Below are positions 26,660 through 34,495 of a stretch of 48,763 nucleotides of DNA, in pieces; position 1 is the first letter of the stretch; the number at the start of each line of letters is the position of its first letter. This DNA comes from an uncultured Nitrospira sp. (GTDB taxonomy: Bacteria > Nitrospirota > Nitrospiria > Nitrospirales > Nitrospiraceae): NCBI GenBank assembly GCA_902500745.1, contig CABVRS010000003.1, forward strand, positions 1 through 48,763, in the 5' to 3' direction. Below the pieces are notes generated by a model. The model was not told the DNA's origin. It ran no database searches and saw nothing but the letters and a program-made list of their open reading frames with translations. Made by a program: the position numbers and the translations under genes.

Positions 26660-26923
26660 CGCGTCACCCTTTTGTTGTGTTGGTTGAACATCTCCCCTCA
26701 CATTAGAGCCAAATTGGACGTAGAAGATTCAGCCAGTACATACGTCATTGATGCTGTCTTGAAAGCAAAACGGATGCTGGACCGAAGATGAGAAATGATG
26801 CGGGGGATCACCTCGAAAATTCAGAAAGATTAGATGGCGCTAATGAGAAACTCGACGGAAGACTGTCGCACTTATGCGGCATCTCTGTGGGATCGGCGCC
26901 AGCCGCTCAGCGGAAATGCCACA

Positions 26924-27259
26924 CTATTTCGAGAACAGCCCTTTATGAAAGGTGCAGGGGTATCGGCCCGGGTTAGGGGATATGGTGGTCGAGTCTTTCT
27001 CCCCCGCAATCTCGACAAGTGTTTGGAGATACCGTAGTTGAAGTACGGCAGGATTTTGACTGATGACCTCAGCGGCTTCAGCCAATTTCTGGACGGCCTG
27101 GAACTCTCCCTCGGCATGGATGATTTTTGCCCGTCGTTGTAAATGACCCCTTCGTAGTTTGCGACGGCGATCTCTTTCGCGTGAACGGGGTGACTGAAGA
27201 ACGTCTGGCAAACGGTTAAGGCTAGTTCTACGGCTGCCTGAGAGAGGACAGAGACTCAT
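26924..27259 (-). pseudogene. Remnant of a stomatin/slipin (SPFH/band 7) protein
   Basis: Within this open frame, the stretch at about 27136-26972 reads [20 protein letters not shown], followed by [20 protein letters not shown] and EKDSTTISP. This is the highly conserved C-terminal end of bacterial slipins, which are membrane-anchored SPFH scaffold proteins. The rest of a slipin (membrane anchor and SPFH domain, about 200 residues) is missing upstream. The sequence before the match ([16 protein letters not shown]) is unrelated, and the end is also altered (usually followed by PLP). It is therefore a decayed fragment. The surrounding 26702-27387 stretch carries no other credible gene. Confidence 0.78.
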
Positions 27260-27396
27260 GCAGCTCTCGTTTCTCGAGCTTCATGTGCCATCGCGAAAAA
27301 TATCAATGATGATAAGACCTTACGGCCAGCTTGTTACTCTGTCAGAGAACAGCCCTTGGTTGCAAACTAAGGAACGAACCTCCTAGAATGCCGACC

Positions 27397-28269
27397 ATGT
27401 CAAAATTTTCTAGCGGTGACCGGATTCATCTCGTTGACCACAAAAGGCGGCAGTATGCCCTCACGCTCAAAGCGGGAGAGACCTACCAGTTTAGTGGCCA
27501 AAAGATCGCGCACGACGCCCTCATTGGCCGTCCTGATGGATCTATGGTAACGCTTTCCGGCGGCAAAAAGATGGTCGCGCTCCGTCCCACATTTGGTGAC
27601 TATGTGCTTAAAATGCCCCGAGGGGCGCAGGTCCTTTATCCCAAAGATCTCGCGATTATACCTATGTGGGGTGATATCTATCCGGGGGCCCGAGTGTTCG
27701 AGGCCGGTACGGGATCAGGGGCATTGACGATGGCGCTCTTGCGCGCGGTGGGTCCGGACGGTGTCGTGGTGACCTACGAAATCAGGGATGACTTTGCGCT
27801 CACGGCGGCAGCCAATATCTCACGGCACATGAATCCAGCTAACTTAGTATCGATCAGGAAAAACGCCTATGAAGGCATCGATCTCCCGGATGACAAGGTC
27901 CCTTTCGACCGTGTGGTGCTTGACCTTCCTGAGCCTTGGCAAGTCGTACCCCACGCAGCTGTCGCGCTGCGTTCAGGCGGTATCTATGTGAGTTTCGTGC
28001 CCACGGTGCCTCAAGTCATGCGCACCGTGGAGGCGCTCGAGCGAACCACGGTGTTTGGAATGATTGAAACATTCGAGACCTTGCTGCGAACGTGGTCGGT
28101 GCAAGGCCGTAGCGTACGACCTGATCACCGCATGGTGGCGCATTCCGGTTTTATCACCGTTGCACGCAAGGTGGAGCCAGGGGTGCTTGGCCCAATGCCG
28201 GGGTCAGAGGGTCTCGATAATGGAACTGATAGCAAGAGTGAGCAAGGAGAAGAGGAACAGCAGTCATGA
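27397..28269 (+). CDS. trmI: tRNA (adenine-N1)-methyltransferase, m1A58 (TrmI/GCD14 family)
   Basis: The 290-residue protein has an N-terminal beta domain (SKFSSGDRIHLVDHKRRQY). The class I methyltransferase fold follows, with the SAM motif VFEAGTGSGALTMALLRAVG, the acidic strand end VVTYEIRDDFA and the catalytic-site segment FDRVVLDLPEPWQVV, as in TrmI. It methylates A58 in the T-loop of tRNA. Starts at 27388 and 27397 are both plausible (MPTMSKFSSG). Its TGA overlaps the ATG of the SDR gene. The C-terminal acidic tail (SKSEQGEEEQQS) is an addition to the family core. Confidence 0.92.
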   Translation: MSKFSSGDRIHLVDHKRRQYALTLKAGETYQFSGQKIAHDALIGRPDGSMVTLSGGKKMVALRPTFGDYVLKMPRGAQVLYPKDLAIIPMWGDIYPGARVFEAGTGSGALTMALLRAVGPDGVVVTYEIRDDFALTAAANISRHMNPANLVSIRKNAYEGIDLPDDKVPFDRVVLDLPEPWQVVPHAAVALRSGGIYVSFVPTVPQVMRTVEALERTTVFGMIETFETLLRTWSVQGRSVRPDHRMVAHSGFITVARKVEPGVLGPMPGSEGLDNGTDSKSEQGEEEQQS

Positions 28270-29027
28270 AGAGATTAGAAGGCAAAGTGACAGTAGTGAC
28301 AGGGGGAAATGCGGGGATTGGTGAGGCGATCGCAAAGCGTTTTGCCGATGAAGGTGCGTCGGTGGTGATTACCGGGCGTCGGCAACAGGAATTGGATCAT
28401 GTCGTCAATGTGATCCGACTTCACAAGGGGACCGTCCTTGGCGTTGCTGGCTCCGTGACGGATGACACGCATGTGCAGGACGTGATCCGTCGCACACTCG
28501 ATAGTTTTGGAAAAATTGATGTCCTTGTCAATAATGCTGGGATTGGTGCCTTCGGAAAGCGTCTCCATGAAACAGATGATACCACCTGGGCGAACGTATT
28601 TGACGTCAACGTCACCGGGGTATTCCGGATGACGCGAGCGGTGATTCCCCAGATGCTGAAGCAGGGGCGAGGCTCAATTATCAATGTTTCCTCCATCGCC
28701 AGTCTGGTGGGTCTCTCTGGTTTGGCAGCGTACACAGCATCTAAGGGAGCTCTGGATGCCTTCACCCGGGCGGTGGCGGTCGAATATGCACAAGATGGGA
28801 TTCGGTGCAATGTCGTGAATCCCGGCCTTATCGATACACCCATGGCGGCTTCTCTGATGGCAAATCCAGACATGCTCCAGTCTATTCTCGCGCAATACGC
28901 GATCCGCCGTCCTGGGAAACCGGAAGAGGTGGCGAATATGATTCTTTATCTCGCGTCGGATGAAGCGGCCTGGGTCACCGGGGCGACGTTCCCCATCGAT
29001 GGAGGCATGACTGTCCACAAGGGATAG
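28266..29027 (+). CDS. Short-chain dehydrogenase/reductase (FabG-like)
   Basis: The 253-residue classical SDR has the cofactor motif TGGNAGIGEAIAK, the NNAG strand (LVNNAGIGAFGKRL), catalytic Ser143, Tyr156 and Lys160 (VSSIAS and YTASK), and the C-terminal WVTGATFPIDGGM. It should catalyse an NAD(P)-dependent oxidation or reduction; the substrate cannot be told. Similar proteins are often annotated as 3-oxoacyl-ACP reductase or glucose dehydrogenase. It is translationally coupled to trmI (ATGA overlap), with aroE following after 38 bases. Confidence 0.92.
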   Translation: MKRLEGKVTVVTGGNAGIGEAIAKRFADEGASVVITGRRQQELDHVVNVIRLHKGTVLGVAGSVTDDTHVQDVIRRTLDSFGKIDVLVNNAGIGAFGKRLHETDDTTWANVFDVNVTGVFRMTRAVIPQMLKQGRGSIINVSSIASLVGLSGLAAYTASKGALDAFTRAVAVEYAQDGIRCNVVNPGLIDTPMAASLMANPDMLQSILAQYAIRRPGKPEEVANMILYLASDEAAWVTGATFPIDGGMTVHKG

Positions 29028-29065
29028 CGGCTGAATCTGATCGATCGAGTAGCCTGCATAACACA

Positions 29066-29920
29066 ATGCATATCGACACGCAGACGAAATTTTGCGGGGT
29101 GATAGGAAATCCGGTCGGACATTCTCTTTCACCCGCCATTCATAACGCCGCATTCCGTGAATTGGGGCTTAATTATGTCTATTTGGCGTGGCAGGTAGAA
29201 GCGATCGGTGAAGCGCTGAAGGGGCTCCGTGCGCTCGGAAACTTCCGTGGAGCGAGTGTCACCATACCGCACAAAGTAGCCGCTATACCGTTTCTTGACC
29301 ATGTGGAGGAAACGGCCCAACGAATCGGGGCGATCAACACCATTGTTTGCGAGAAGCATGCGCTCACAGGGTACAACACGGACGCGACCGGCGCATTACG
29401 CGCGTTGAGAGAGCGTGGGGTGAACCTTGCCGGTCAACGCCTTGTGCTCTTGGGAACTGGCGGGGCAGCACGCGCGATCGCATGTGCACTCATGGCTGAG
29501 TCATGTTTGGCGAAGCTGACAGTATTAGGAATTGATGATCGTGAACGAACGACATTAGGTGAGGATCTTCGTCGCCAGACAGGTTCGACGGTCGAGGATT
29601 TTCATCTTGATGAGTCCTCACTGCGCCATGTTCTGCCCGACGCGCGCGTGCTGATTCATTGCACACCTGTCGGGATGTCTCCGAACGCCGACGCTAGCTG
29701 TGTTCCTGCGATGCTGCTTCATGCCGATCTCACAGTGATGGACATTGTCTATAACCCGCGCGAGACTCAATTGCTGAAGGACGCCAAACATGTGGGATGT
29801 CAAACCATTCCAGGGTTGGAGATGTTTCTCAATCAAGCCGTCACTCAATTTGAACTCTGGACCAACCAAACGGCACCGGTTGATATCATGCGCAGAGTGC
29901 TGGAATCTCATTTCCGATGA
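29066..29920 (+). CDS. aroE: Shikimate dehydrogenase (NADP+)
   Basis: The 284-residue enzyme has the shikimate site GNPVGHSLSPAIHNAAF, the catalytic lysine in GASVTIPHKVAAIPFLD, YNTDATGALRAL, the glycine-rich dinucleotide loop VLLGTGGAARAIA, and MDIVYNPRETQLLKDA. It reduces 3-dehydroshikimate to shikimate. The aroK start overlaps its stop (ATGA). Together with aroF and aroA earlier in the window it covers much of the chorismate pathway; aroB, aroD/Q and aroC are not in the window. Confidence 0.96.
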   Translation: MHIDTQTKFCGVIGNPVGHSLSPAIHNAAFRELGLNYVYLAWQVEAIGEALKGLRALGNFRGASVTIPHKVAAIPFLDHVEETAQRIGAINTIVCEKHALTGYNTDATGALRALRERGVNLAGQRLVLLGTGGAARAIACALMAESCLAKLTVLGIDDRERTTLGEDLRRQTGSTVEDFHLDESSLRHVLPDARVLIHCTPVGMSPNADASCVPAMLLHADLTVMDIVYNPRETQLLKDAKHVGCQTIPGLEMFLNQAVTQFELWTNQTAPVDIMRRVLESHFR

Positions 29921-30417
29921 ATATCGTGCTGATTGGGTATCGCGGGACGGGTAAGAGTACGGTCGGTAAGATTCTGGCCTCTCGCCTCGACCGAATGCTC
30001 TTATCCACGGACGTAGAAGTCGTAAAACTCGCAGGGCAAACGATCCCAGAAATTGTTGAGCATCAGGGCTGGGAGCATTTCCGTGATCTCGAATCCCAGG
30101 TCTGTCAGCAATTAGTCGGAAGGCAGGGACTTGTCATCGATACCGGGGGAGGAATCATTCTCAGACCACAGAATGTCACGGTATTGAAGCAACTAGGGGC
30201 ACTCTTTTGGCTGACAGCCTCAGTCGAAACGATTGCTAGGCGCATCGGTGGCGGGACACAGCGTCCTTCCCTAACCGGAGTCAAGTCGTTCATCGATGAG
30301 ATTCACGATGTTCTACGCGAACGCCTACCGAAGTATCAGACCGCCGCTGACCATGTCATTGAGACGGAAGGGAAATCGCTCAGGCAAGTTGCTGATGAAA
30401 TTCTAGCTCGGCTGTAG
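29917..30417 (+). CDS. aroK: Shikimate kinase
   Basis: The 166-residue P-loop kinase has Walker A GYRGTGKSTVGKILA, the shikimate-binding aspartate in LLSTDVEVVKLAG, and VIDTGGGIILRPQN, plus a lid-region arginine in RIGGGTQRPSLTG. It phosphorylates shikimate at O3 using ATP. It overlaps aroE by four bases and is the last gene of the trmI-SDR-aroE-aroK run, followed by a tRNA gene on the same strand. Confidence 0.95.
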   Translation: MNIVLIGYRGTGKSTVGKILASRLDRMLLSTDVEVVKLAGQTIPEIVEHQGWEHFRDLESQVCQQLVGRQGLVIDTGGGIILRPQNVTVLKQLGALFWLTASVETIARRIGGGTQRPSLTGVKSFIDEIHDVLRERLPKYQTAADHVIETEGKSLRQVADEILARL

Positions 30418-30441
30418 ACTTTCTGGACGAGCTTCGTAGCC

Positions 30442-30470
30442 TTGACAAGGCTTCCCCTAACATGATTCAT
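30442..30470 (+). promoter_or_regulatory. Possible promoter of tRNA-Arg
   Basis: TTGACA at 30442-30447 matches the sigma-70 -35 consensus exactly. ATTCAT at 30465-30470, 17 bases further on, is a weak -10. The pair ends 10 bases before the tRNA. The weak -10 keeps confidence low. Confidence 0.4.
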
Positions 30471-30480
30471 GTACATCGTT

Positions 30481-30557
<77 letters not shown>

Positions 30558-30655
30558 TAGAATCAGTGATTTGAGCTGACATTATTCAGTTTCCCCCAGT
30601 TTGTCCTATGCTCCAATCGCACGATCGGGCGGTCGGGATCTCGATCTGTTCAGGA

Positions 30656-31492
30656 TCAGTAGTGATAGGAGAGTCCGGCCACCACGTTAAACGCATTGTA
30701 TTCCCCGCTTAGCCCAAAGGCGCTGTCGAAGCTCGTGATCGTCGCGCGGTTGAACTTTCCTTCGACAAAGACTCCCCAATCCTCCAAGACCAGAATCTTC
30801 ATCCCGCCAAACGCGTTGAGTCCAGGGACCACTTGATGCCCGCGGATAGCTCCGGAACTGCTGAAATAGAATGCTCCGCCGCCCACACCCGCATATGGCT
30901 GGAACATCTTTCCGGGATAGCGAACCACCACGTTAAATGCGAACGTGATGAGACGCATAGAAGATTCCGAGATGTTCACCGTGCCGGGGATCGACTGCTG
31001 AATCTGACAGGTCACTCCTAGTTGACAGTTAGGCGGAGGAGCTGGCGGTGGCTGAAATCCATCTGGATTGAACGGGTTGAAAGTGATGTCGTGAACGGTG
31101 CGCACGGTTTGGTTTTTAATTGTCGGGGTAGTCGTGAACGCTTCGAATTCAACCCCCAACCACTTGAAGCCCTGATCAGAAAAAAAATAACCGACTCTTC
31201 CTCCAAAGATCGCTGAGTTTTTCAGCCTCAGGTCAGAAGCATGCAGGCTCTGCTCGTAGGTCCCGGTCCTTGGGATCGATTGCCCGCCAGAAAAGAACTG
31301 CGTGTCCAGCGTCTCGCCGAGTTGATTGAGTTGTACAGTATTCAACGTGAAGGGAACGCTGGCGCCACCGTAGCCAGCTCCATACCATTCACTTGAGGCG
31401 GCCTGAGGAAAAGCGCCGATCAATAACATCAATACGAGAGCGCTTGTGACGAAGGAGTACATGGAACGGACTTGAACACACCAGGACTTCAT
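30656..31492 (-). CDS. Outer-membrane beta-barrel protein (porin-like)
   Basis: The 278-residue protein has a signal peptide (MYSFVTSALVLMLLIGAFPQAASS), then alternating amphipathic strands typical of an OmpA/OmpW-like eight-stranded barrel (EWYGAGYGGASVPFTL, FGGRVGYFFSDQGFKWLGVEFE, YPGKMFQPYAGVGGGAFYF). It ends in GLSYHY, an aromatic terminal residue as recognised by the BAM machinery. A long Pro-rich loop (PDGFQPPPAPPPNCQLGV) containing two cysteines is probably extracellular. GGGAGGG precedes the ATG at 31492. It lies next to the GspC-like gene on the same strand. No specific family is assigned. Confidence 0.82.
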   Translation of the reverse strand: MKSWCVQVRSMYSFVTSALVLMLLIGAFPQAASSEWYGAGYGGASVPFTLNTVQLNQLGETLDTQFFSGGQSIPRTGTYEQSLHASDLRLKNSAIFGGRVGYFFSDQGFKWLGVEFEAFTTTPTIKNQTVRTVHDITFNPFNPDGFQPPPAPPPNCQLGVTCQIQQSIPGTVNISESSMRLITFAFNVVVRYPGKMFQPYAGVGGGAFYFSSSGAIRGHQVVPGLNAFGGMKILVLEDWGVFVEGKFNRATITSFDSAFGLSGEYNAFNVVAGLSYHY

Positions 31493-31603
31493 TCAACCCT
31501 CCCGCTGAAAAACAGGGTGGCACAATAGTCCGCAGGCCATGACGCGCCCATTACCATCAGATTAAGTCCCTGTTAATTCAAGAAGGGAGTGTGAGGGGAA
31601 TCG

Positions 31604-32491
31604 TCATCGTATCTCGTAGGTGAGGGTCTGACGTTGCGTGTTCCGCACCAGGTCCACACGCACCGTTCGCTCATGTCGCAATTGCTGCATCAGCGAGAGG
31701 AACATGCCGGGATCCAGCAGCTCTACCCCGTTGATGCGTTGCACGATGTCGCTCGTCTGTAGGCCGATCTTGTCAAAGAATCCGGATGGGAGGACGTTGT
31801 AGAGACGAAATCCGTCCAGCTTGCCATCGGTCAGGTATGGGACCGCCTGTGCTTGGGTCATGAGGCGAGTCGGATTGTTGAGGGCGTCGGTCACCTCGCG
31901 ACGGTCCAATACTCGGCGTGCCGGCACCTTTTGCGATTGCACCGGCTGAGGAGAGGCGGAGGCTTGAGTGGCTTCCTGCAGCTGTTGCGTGGCGGCTAGG
32001 GCAAGCCATTCCTCGGAAGGGCCTTTACGAAAGAGCACGCGTTCCTTTTCGATAGCCGCCAATGTGCCGACATTCGGAACGTCTGTACCCAAACGGTACA
32101 ACTGTTGTTCTTTCGACGATACGTCTTCAAAGACGGCAAAGAGTCCTCCATCTCTTCCAAACACGCTCCCGAGCAAGGCCACTTTGCGAGCGGCCTCGAT
32201 CGGAGGGGGAGGAGGTGCCGGAGGAGCGACAAGCTCTCCATTTTTGTTCAACCGGAACGTGGGCGGCAGCTCGAATAATCCGCTTTGTAGGATATCCTCG
32301 ACCCTCTCACGCGAGGTGGGTGAGACGGATGCGTCGACCGTCTCCAGAGTGAGCGAGGGCTCGGTGAGCAACTCGGGAAATGCATCCAGTGCGTCCGCGA
32401 CAAACGCATTCGTCGCGTGGGCAATGATGAGCGCCGCTACTACCAGGTAGCTGCCTCCGATGATCCGTTGCACGATCGGTGAACGTGGCAT
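31604..32491 (-). CDS. GspC-like type II secretion PDZ protein (solitary)
   Basis: The 295-residue protein has one N-terminal transmembrane helix (IIGGSYLVVAALIIAHATNAFVA), a Pro-rich linker and a homology region (VALLGSVFGRDGGLFAVFED, YRLGTDVPNVGTLAAIEKERV). The C-terminal PDZ domain is GFRLYNVLPSGFFDKIGLQ, SDIVQRINGVELLDPGMF. This is the order of GspC, which links inner-membrane and secretin parts of type II secretion. No gspD-M genes are seen here. It is divergent from the two-partner secretion genes, so it may serve that locus or be an orphan. GAGGT precedes the start. Confidence 0.86.
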   Translation of the reverse strand: MPRSPIVQRIIGGSYLVVAALIIAHATNAFVADALDAFPELLTEPSLTLETVDASVSPTSRERVEDILQSGLFELPPTFRLNKNGELVAPPAPPPPPIEAARKVALLGSVFGRDGGLFAVFEDVSSKEQQLYRLGTDVPNVGTLAAIEKERVLFRKGPSEEWLALAATQQLQEATQASASPQPVQSQKVPARRVLDRREVTDALNNPTRLMTQAQAVPYLTDGKLDGFRLYNVLPSGFFDKIGLQTSDIVQRINGVELLDPGMFLSLMQQLRHERTVRVDLVRNTQRQTLTYEIR

Positions 32492-32744
32492 GCGTGAGAC
32501 CTCTGTGTTGTCCGTGTAATGCGGAAAGCATCCTAGTCACGGATCGGTTCACTCACAAGGGGGGAGACAGGCGTCAGTCATAAATTAACAACCGGCCAAT
32601 GCCGTGATAACAATGCCGTAACATCTTTCAGACACTTCTTGTTTACACCATGACCACAAGATGGAACGGCCTTCCAAGCGCGATGTGTAATGGACTCAGT
32701 CAGGGCGACGCCCTCGGCTCGCGATTCACCAAAAGCGATGCCGC

Positions 32745-34484
32745 ATGAGACAAGCGAGCCGGTTCCTTCGAGTTGTTGCAACAATGCTGAGCCTGTACTC
32801 CCTATCCGCTGGGATCGAGAACACTCACGTACGCGCGCAAGGGGGGGATGACACATCCGCTGGCAGGACACCGGCGGGCGAGCCGCAGGAAGTGCGATTC
32901 GAAATCACGACGTTTGTGGTTGAAGGGAACACGATTCTCGAGGAGAGCAAGATCGATCGGGTGCTCGAATCCTATAAGGGTGCTGATCGCCGACTGAAAG
33001 ATACTGAAGAGGCACGCGCCGAAGTTGAAAAACTTTACCATAAAGCCGGGTATCCCACTGTGTTGGTCAATCTTCCTGAACAGACGATCGAAAACGGGCT
33101 TGTGCGGCTTCAAGTCGTCGAAGGGCGTTTGTATTCGATCTCTGTAACGGGAAATGAGCACTATAGTTGGGGAAGCATCAGGAGAAAGCTGCCGTCACTT
33201 TCTCCGGGCGTCCTGATCTACGAACCTACGTTTGTGAAAGAATTGGCCGCCGTCAACGGTAATCCTGATCTGAGCGTCACGCCGCTCCTCAAGCCCGGCT
33301 CTGTGCCGGGCACCGTCGATTTGGAATTGAAGGTCAAGGATCGGCTACCGGTGCATGGGAAACTGGAGGCCGACAATCGTGGGCCGATTACCACGCCCTC
33401 AAACCGATTAATTGCGGAGGTTCAACATACAAATGTCTTCGGCAACGACGAAATCCTTACGCTCAATACCGTTCAAACACCGACGGATTGGGGTGCCATC
33501 CAGAACTATGGCGCGAGTTTCGTCTACCCGGTGATCTGGCCCAATCATCTGTTGACCGTGTACGCGTCCAAGTCGGAAAGCAATTCCGTTTTGGCGGGAG
33601 GGGCGATTTCGGTCGGTGGAGGAGGGGATGTCGCAATCGCCGGGAATGCCACGATCGCGGGTATGCGGTACATTTTCCCGATCTTTCCTGGCGGACCCTC
33701 GACCCATCAACTGCAAATCGGCCTGGACTACAAACGATTAGAGAAAACATCGGCTACCTTTCCAGGCGGCGGGTCGGCGGTGGTCTTGAGCCCCGTGCAA
33801 TACATGCCCCTCTCACTTGGATACTTGGGATTGTATCCTGATCGGTTTGGACTCACGAAAGCCTCGTTCACCGTCAAGGGTTATGTGGCTGGAATGATTC
33901 CAGGTGGACGCAAGGAGGATTTCTCCGGCGATCCGAACGATCCATTCGGGAAGCCGGGGAACCGTGCCGGCTCGACGGGGACATTCGCGGTACTTCAGGG
34001 AGGGGTAGGTCGATCACAGCCGTTGCCCGCAGATTTCACGCTGGATCTCATGGCCAATGGTCAATGGGCCAGTGAACCATTGATTCCAGCCGAACAGTTC
34101 TTTACCGGAGGGTTCGATACCGTCCGCGGCTATCTTCAGTTCGAGGCCATCGGCGACCATGCAATACGAGCCCGAGTGGAATTGACTACACCGGAGGTAT
34201 TGAAGGTGCCGATCGATCGGATTTGGCAGCGGCGGCGAAGCTCCGACTATACCCTCAGACTCAGGTTTGCGACGTTTTACGATGCGGCACACATCTGGGT
34301 TGCCCAGGCACCGACAGGTCAGACGTCACGGTTTCGCCTTGAAGGCGCCGGGTTCGGCATCCGGGTGAAGTTTTCGAAAGATATCGGCCAGCTCATCCTC
34401 GACAGCGGATGGGCACTGCGCGAAACCTTGAACACTAAACGCGGCGATAATTTCGTGCATTTTTCCGTGGGCCTCGCATTTTAA
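32745..34484 (+). CDS. Two-partner secretion transporter, TpsB (ShlB/FhaC/HecB family)
   Basis: The 579-residue outer-membrane protein has a signal peptide, then two POTRA domains. The first is about residues 50-125 (FEITTFVVEGNTILEESKI, LYHKAGYPTVLVNLPEQTI) and the second about 126-205 (GRLYSISVTGNEHYSWGS). A 16-stranded barrel follows, with the L6-loop motif VRGY in FFTGGFDTVRGYLQFEAIG and the terminal aromatic residue (HFSVGLAF). TpsB exports its TpsA partner across the outer membrane. The TpsA gene starts 11 bases downstream. The ribosome site is weak; M14 at 32784 is an alternative start. Confidence 0.95.
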   Translation: MRQASRFLRVVATMLSLYSLSAGIENTHVRAQGGDDTSAGRTPAGEPQEVRFEITTFVVEGNTILEESKIDRVLESYKGADRRLKDTEEARAEVEKLYHKAGYPTVLVNLPEQTIENGLVRLQVVEGRLYSISVTGNEHYSWGSIRRKLPSLSPGVLIYEPTFVKELAAVNGNPDLSVTPLLKPGSVPGTVDLELKVKDRLPVHGKLEADNRGPITTPSNRLIAEVQHTNVFGNDEILTLNTVQTPTDWGAIQNYGASFVYPVIWPNHLLTVYASKSESNSVLAGGAISVGGGGDVAIAGNATIAGMRYIFPIFPGGPSTHQLQIGLDYKRLEKTSATFPGGGSAVVLSPVQYMPLSLGYLGLYPDRFGLTKASFTVKGYVAGMIPGGRKEDFSGDPNDPFGKPGNRAGSTGTFAVLQGGVGRSQPLPADFTLDLMANGQWASEPLIPAEQFFTGGFDTVRGYLQFEAIGDHAIRARVELTTPEVLKVPIDRIWQRRRSSDYTLRLRFATFYDAAHIWVAQAPTGQTSRFRLEGAGFGIRVKFSKDIGQLILDSGWALRETLNTKRGDNFVHFSVGLAF

Positions 34485-34495
34485 GGAGGCGGAGT

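Noticed and set aside
26788..27037. Short plus-strand frames near 26.8-27.0 kb
   Set aside because: They overlap the slipin remnant and have no ribosome site or motif.
30438..30451. GCCTT-GAC-AAGGC hairpin as a terminator of aroK
   Set aside because: The stem has only five pairs, has no T-run, and overlaps a better -35 match for the tRNA.
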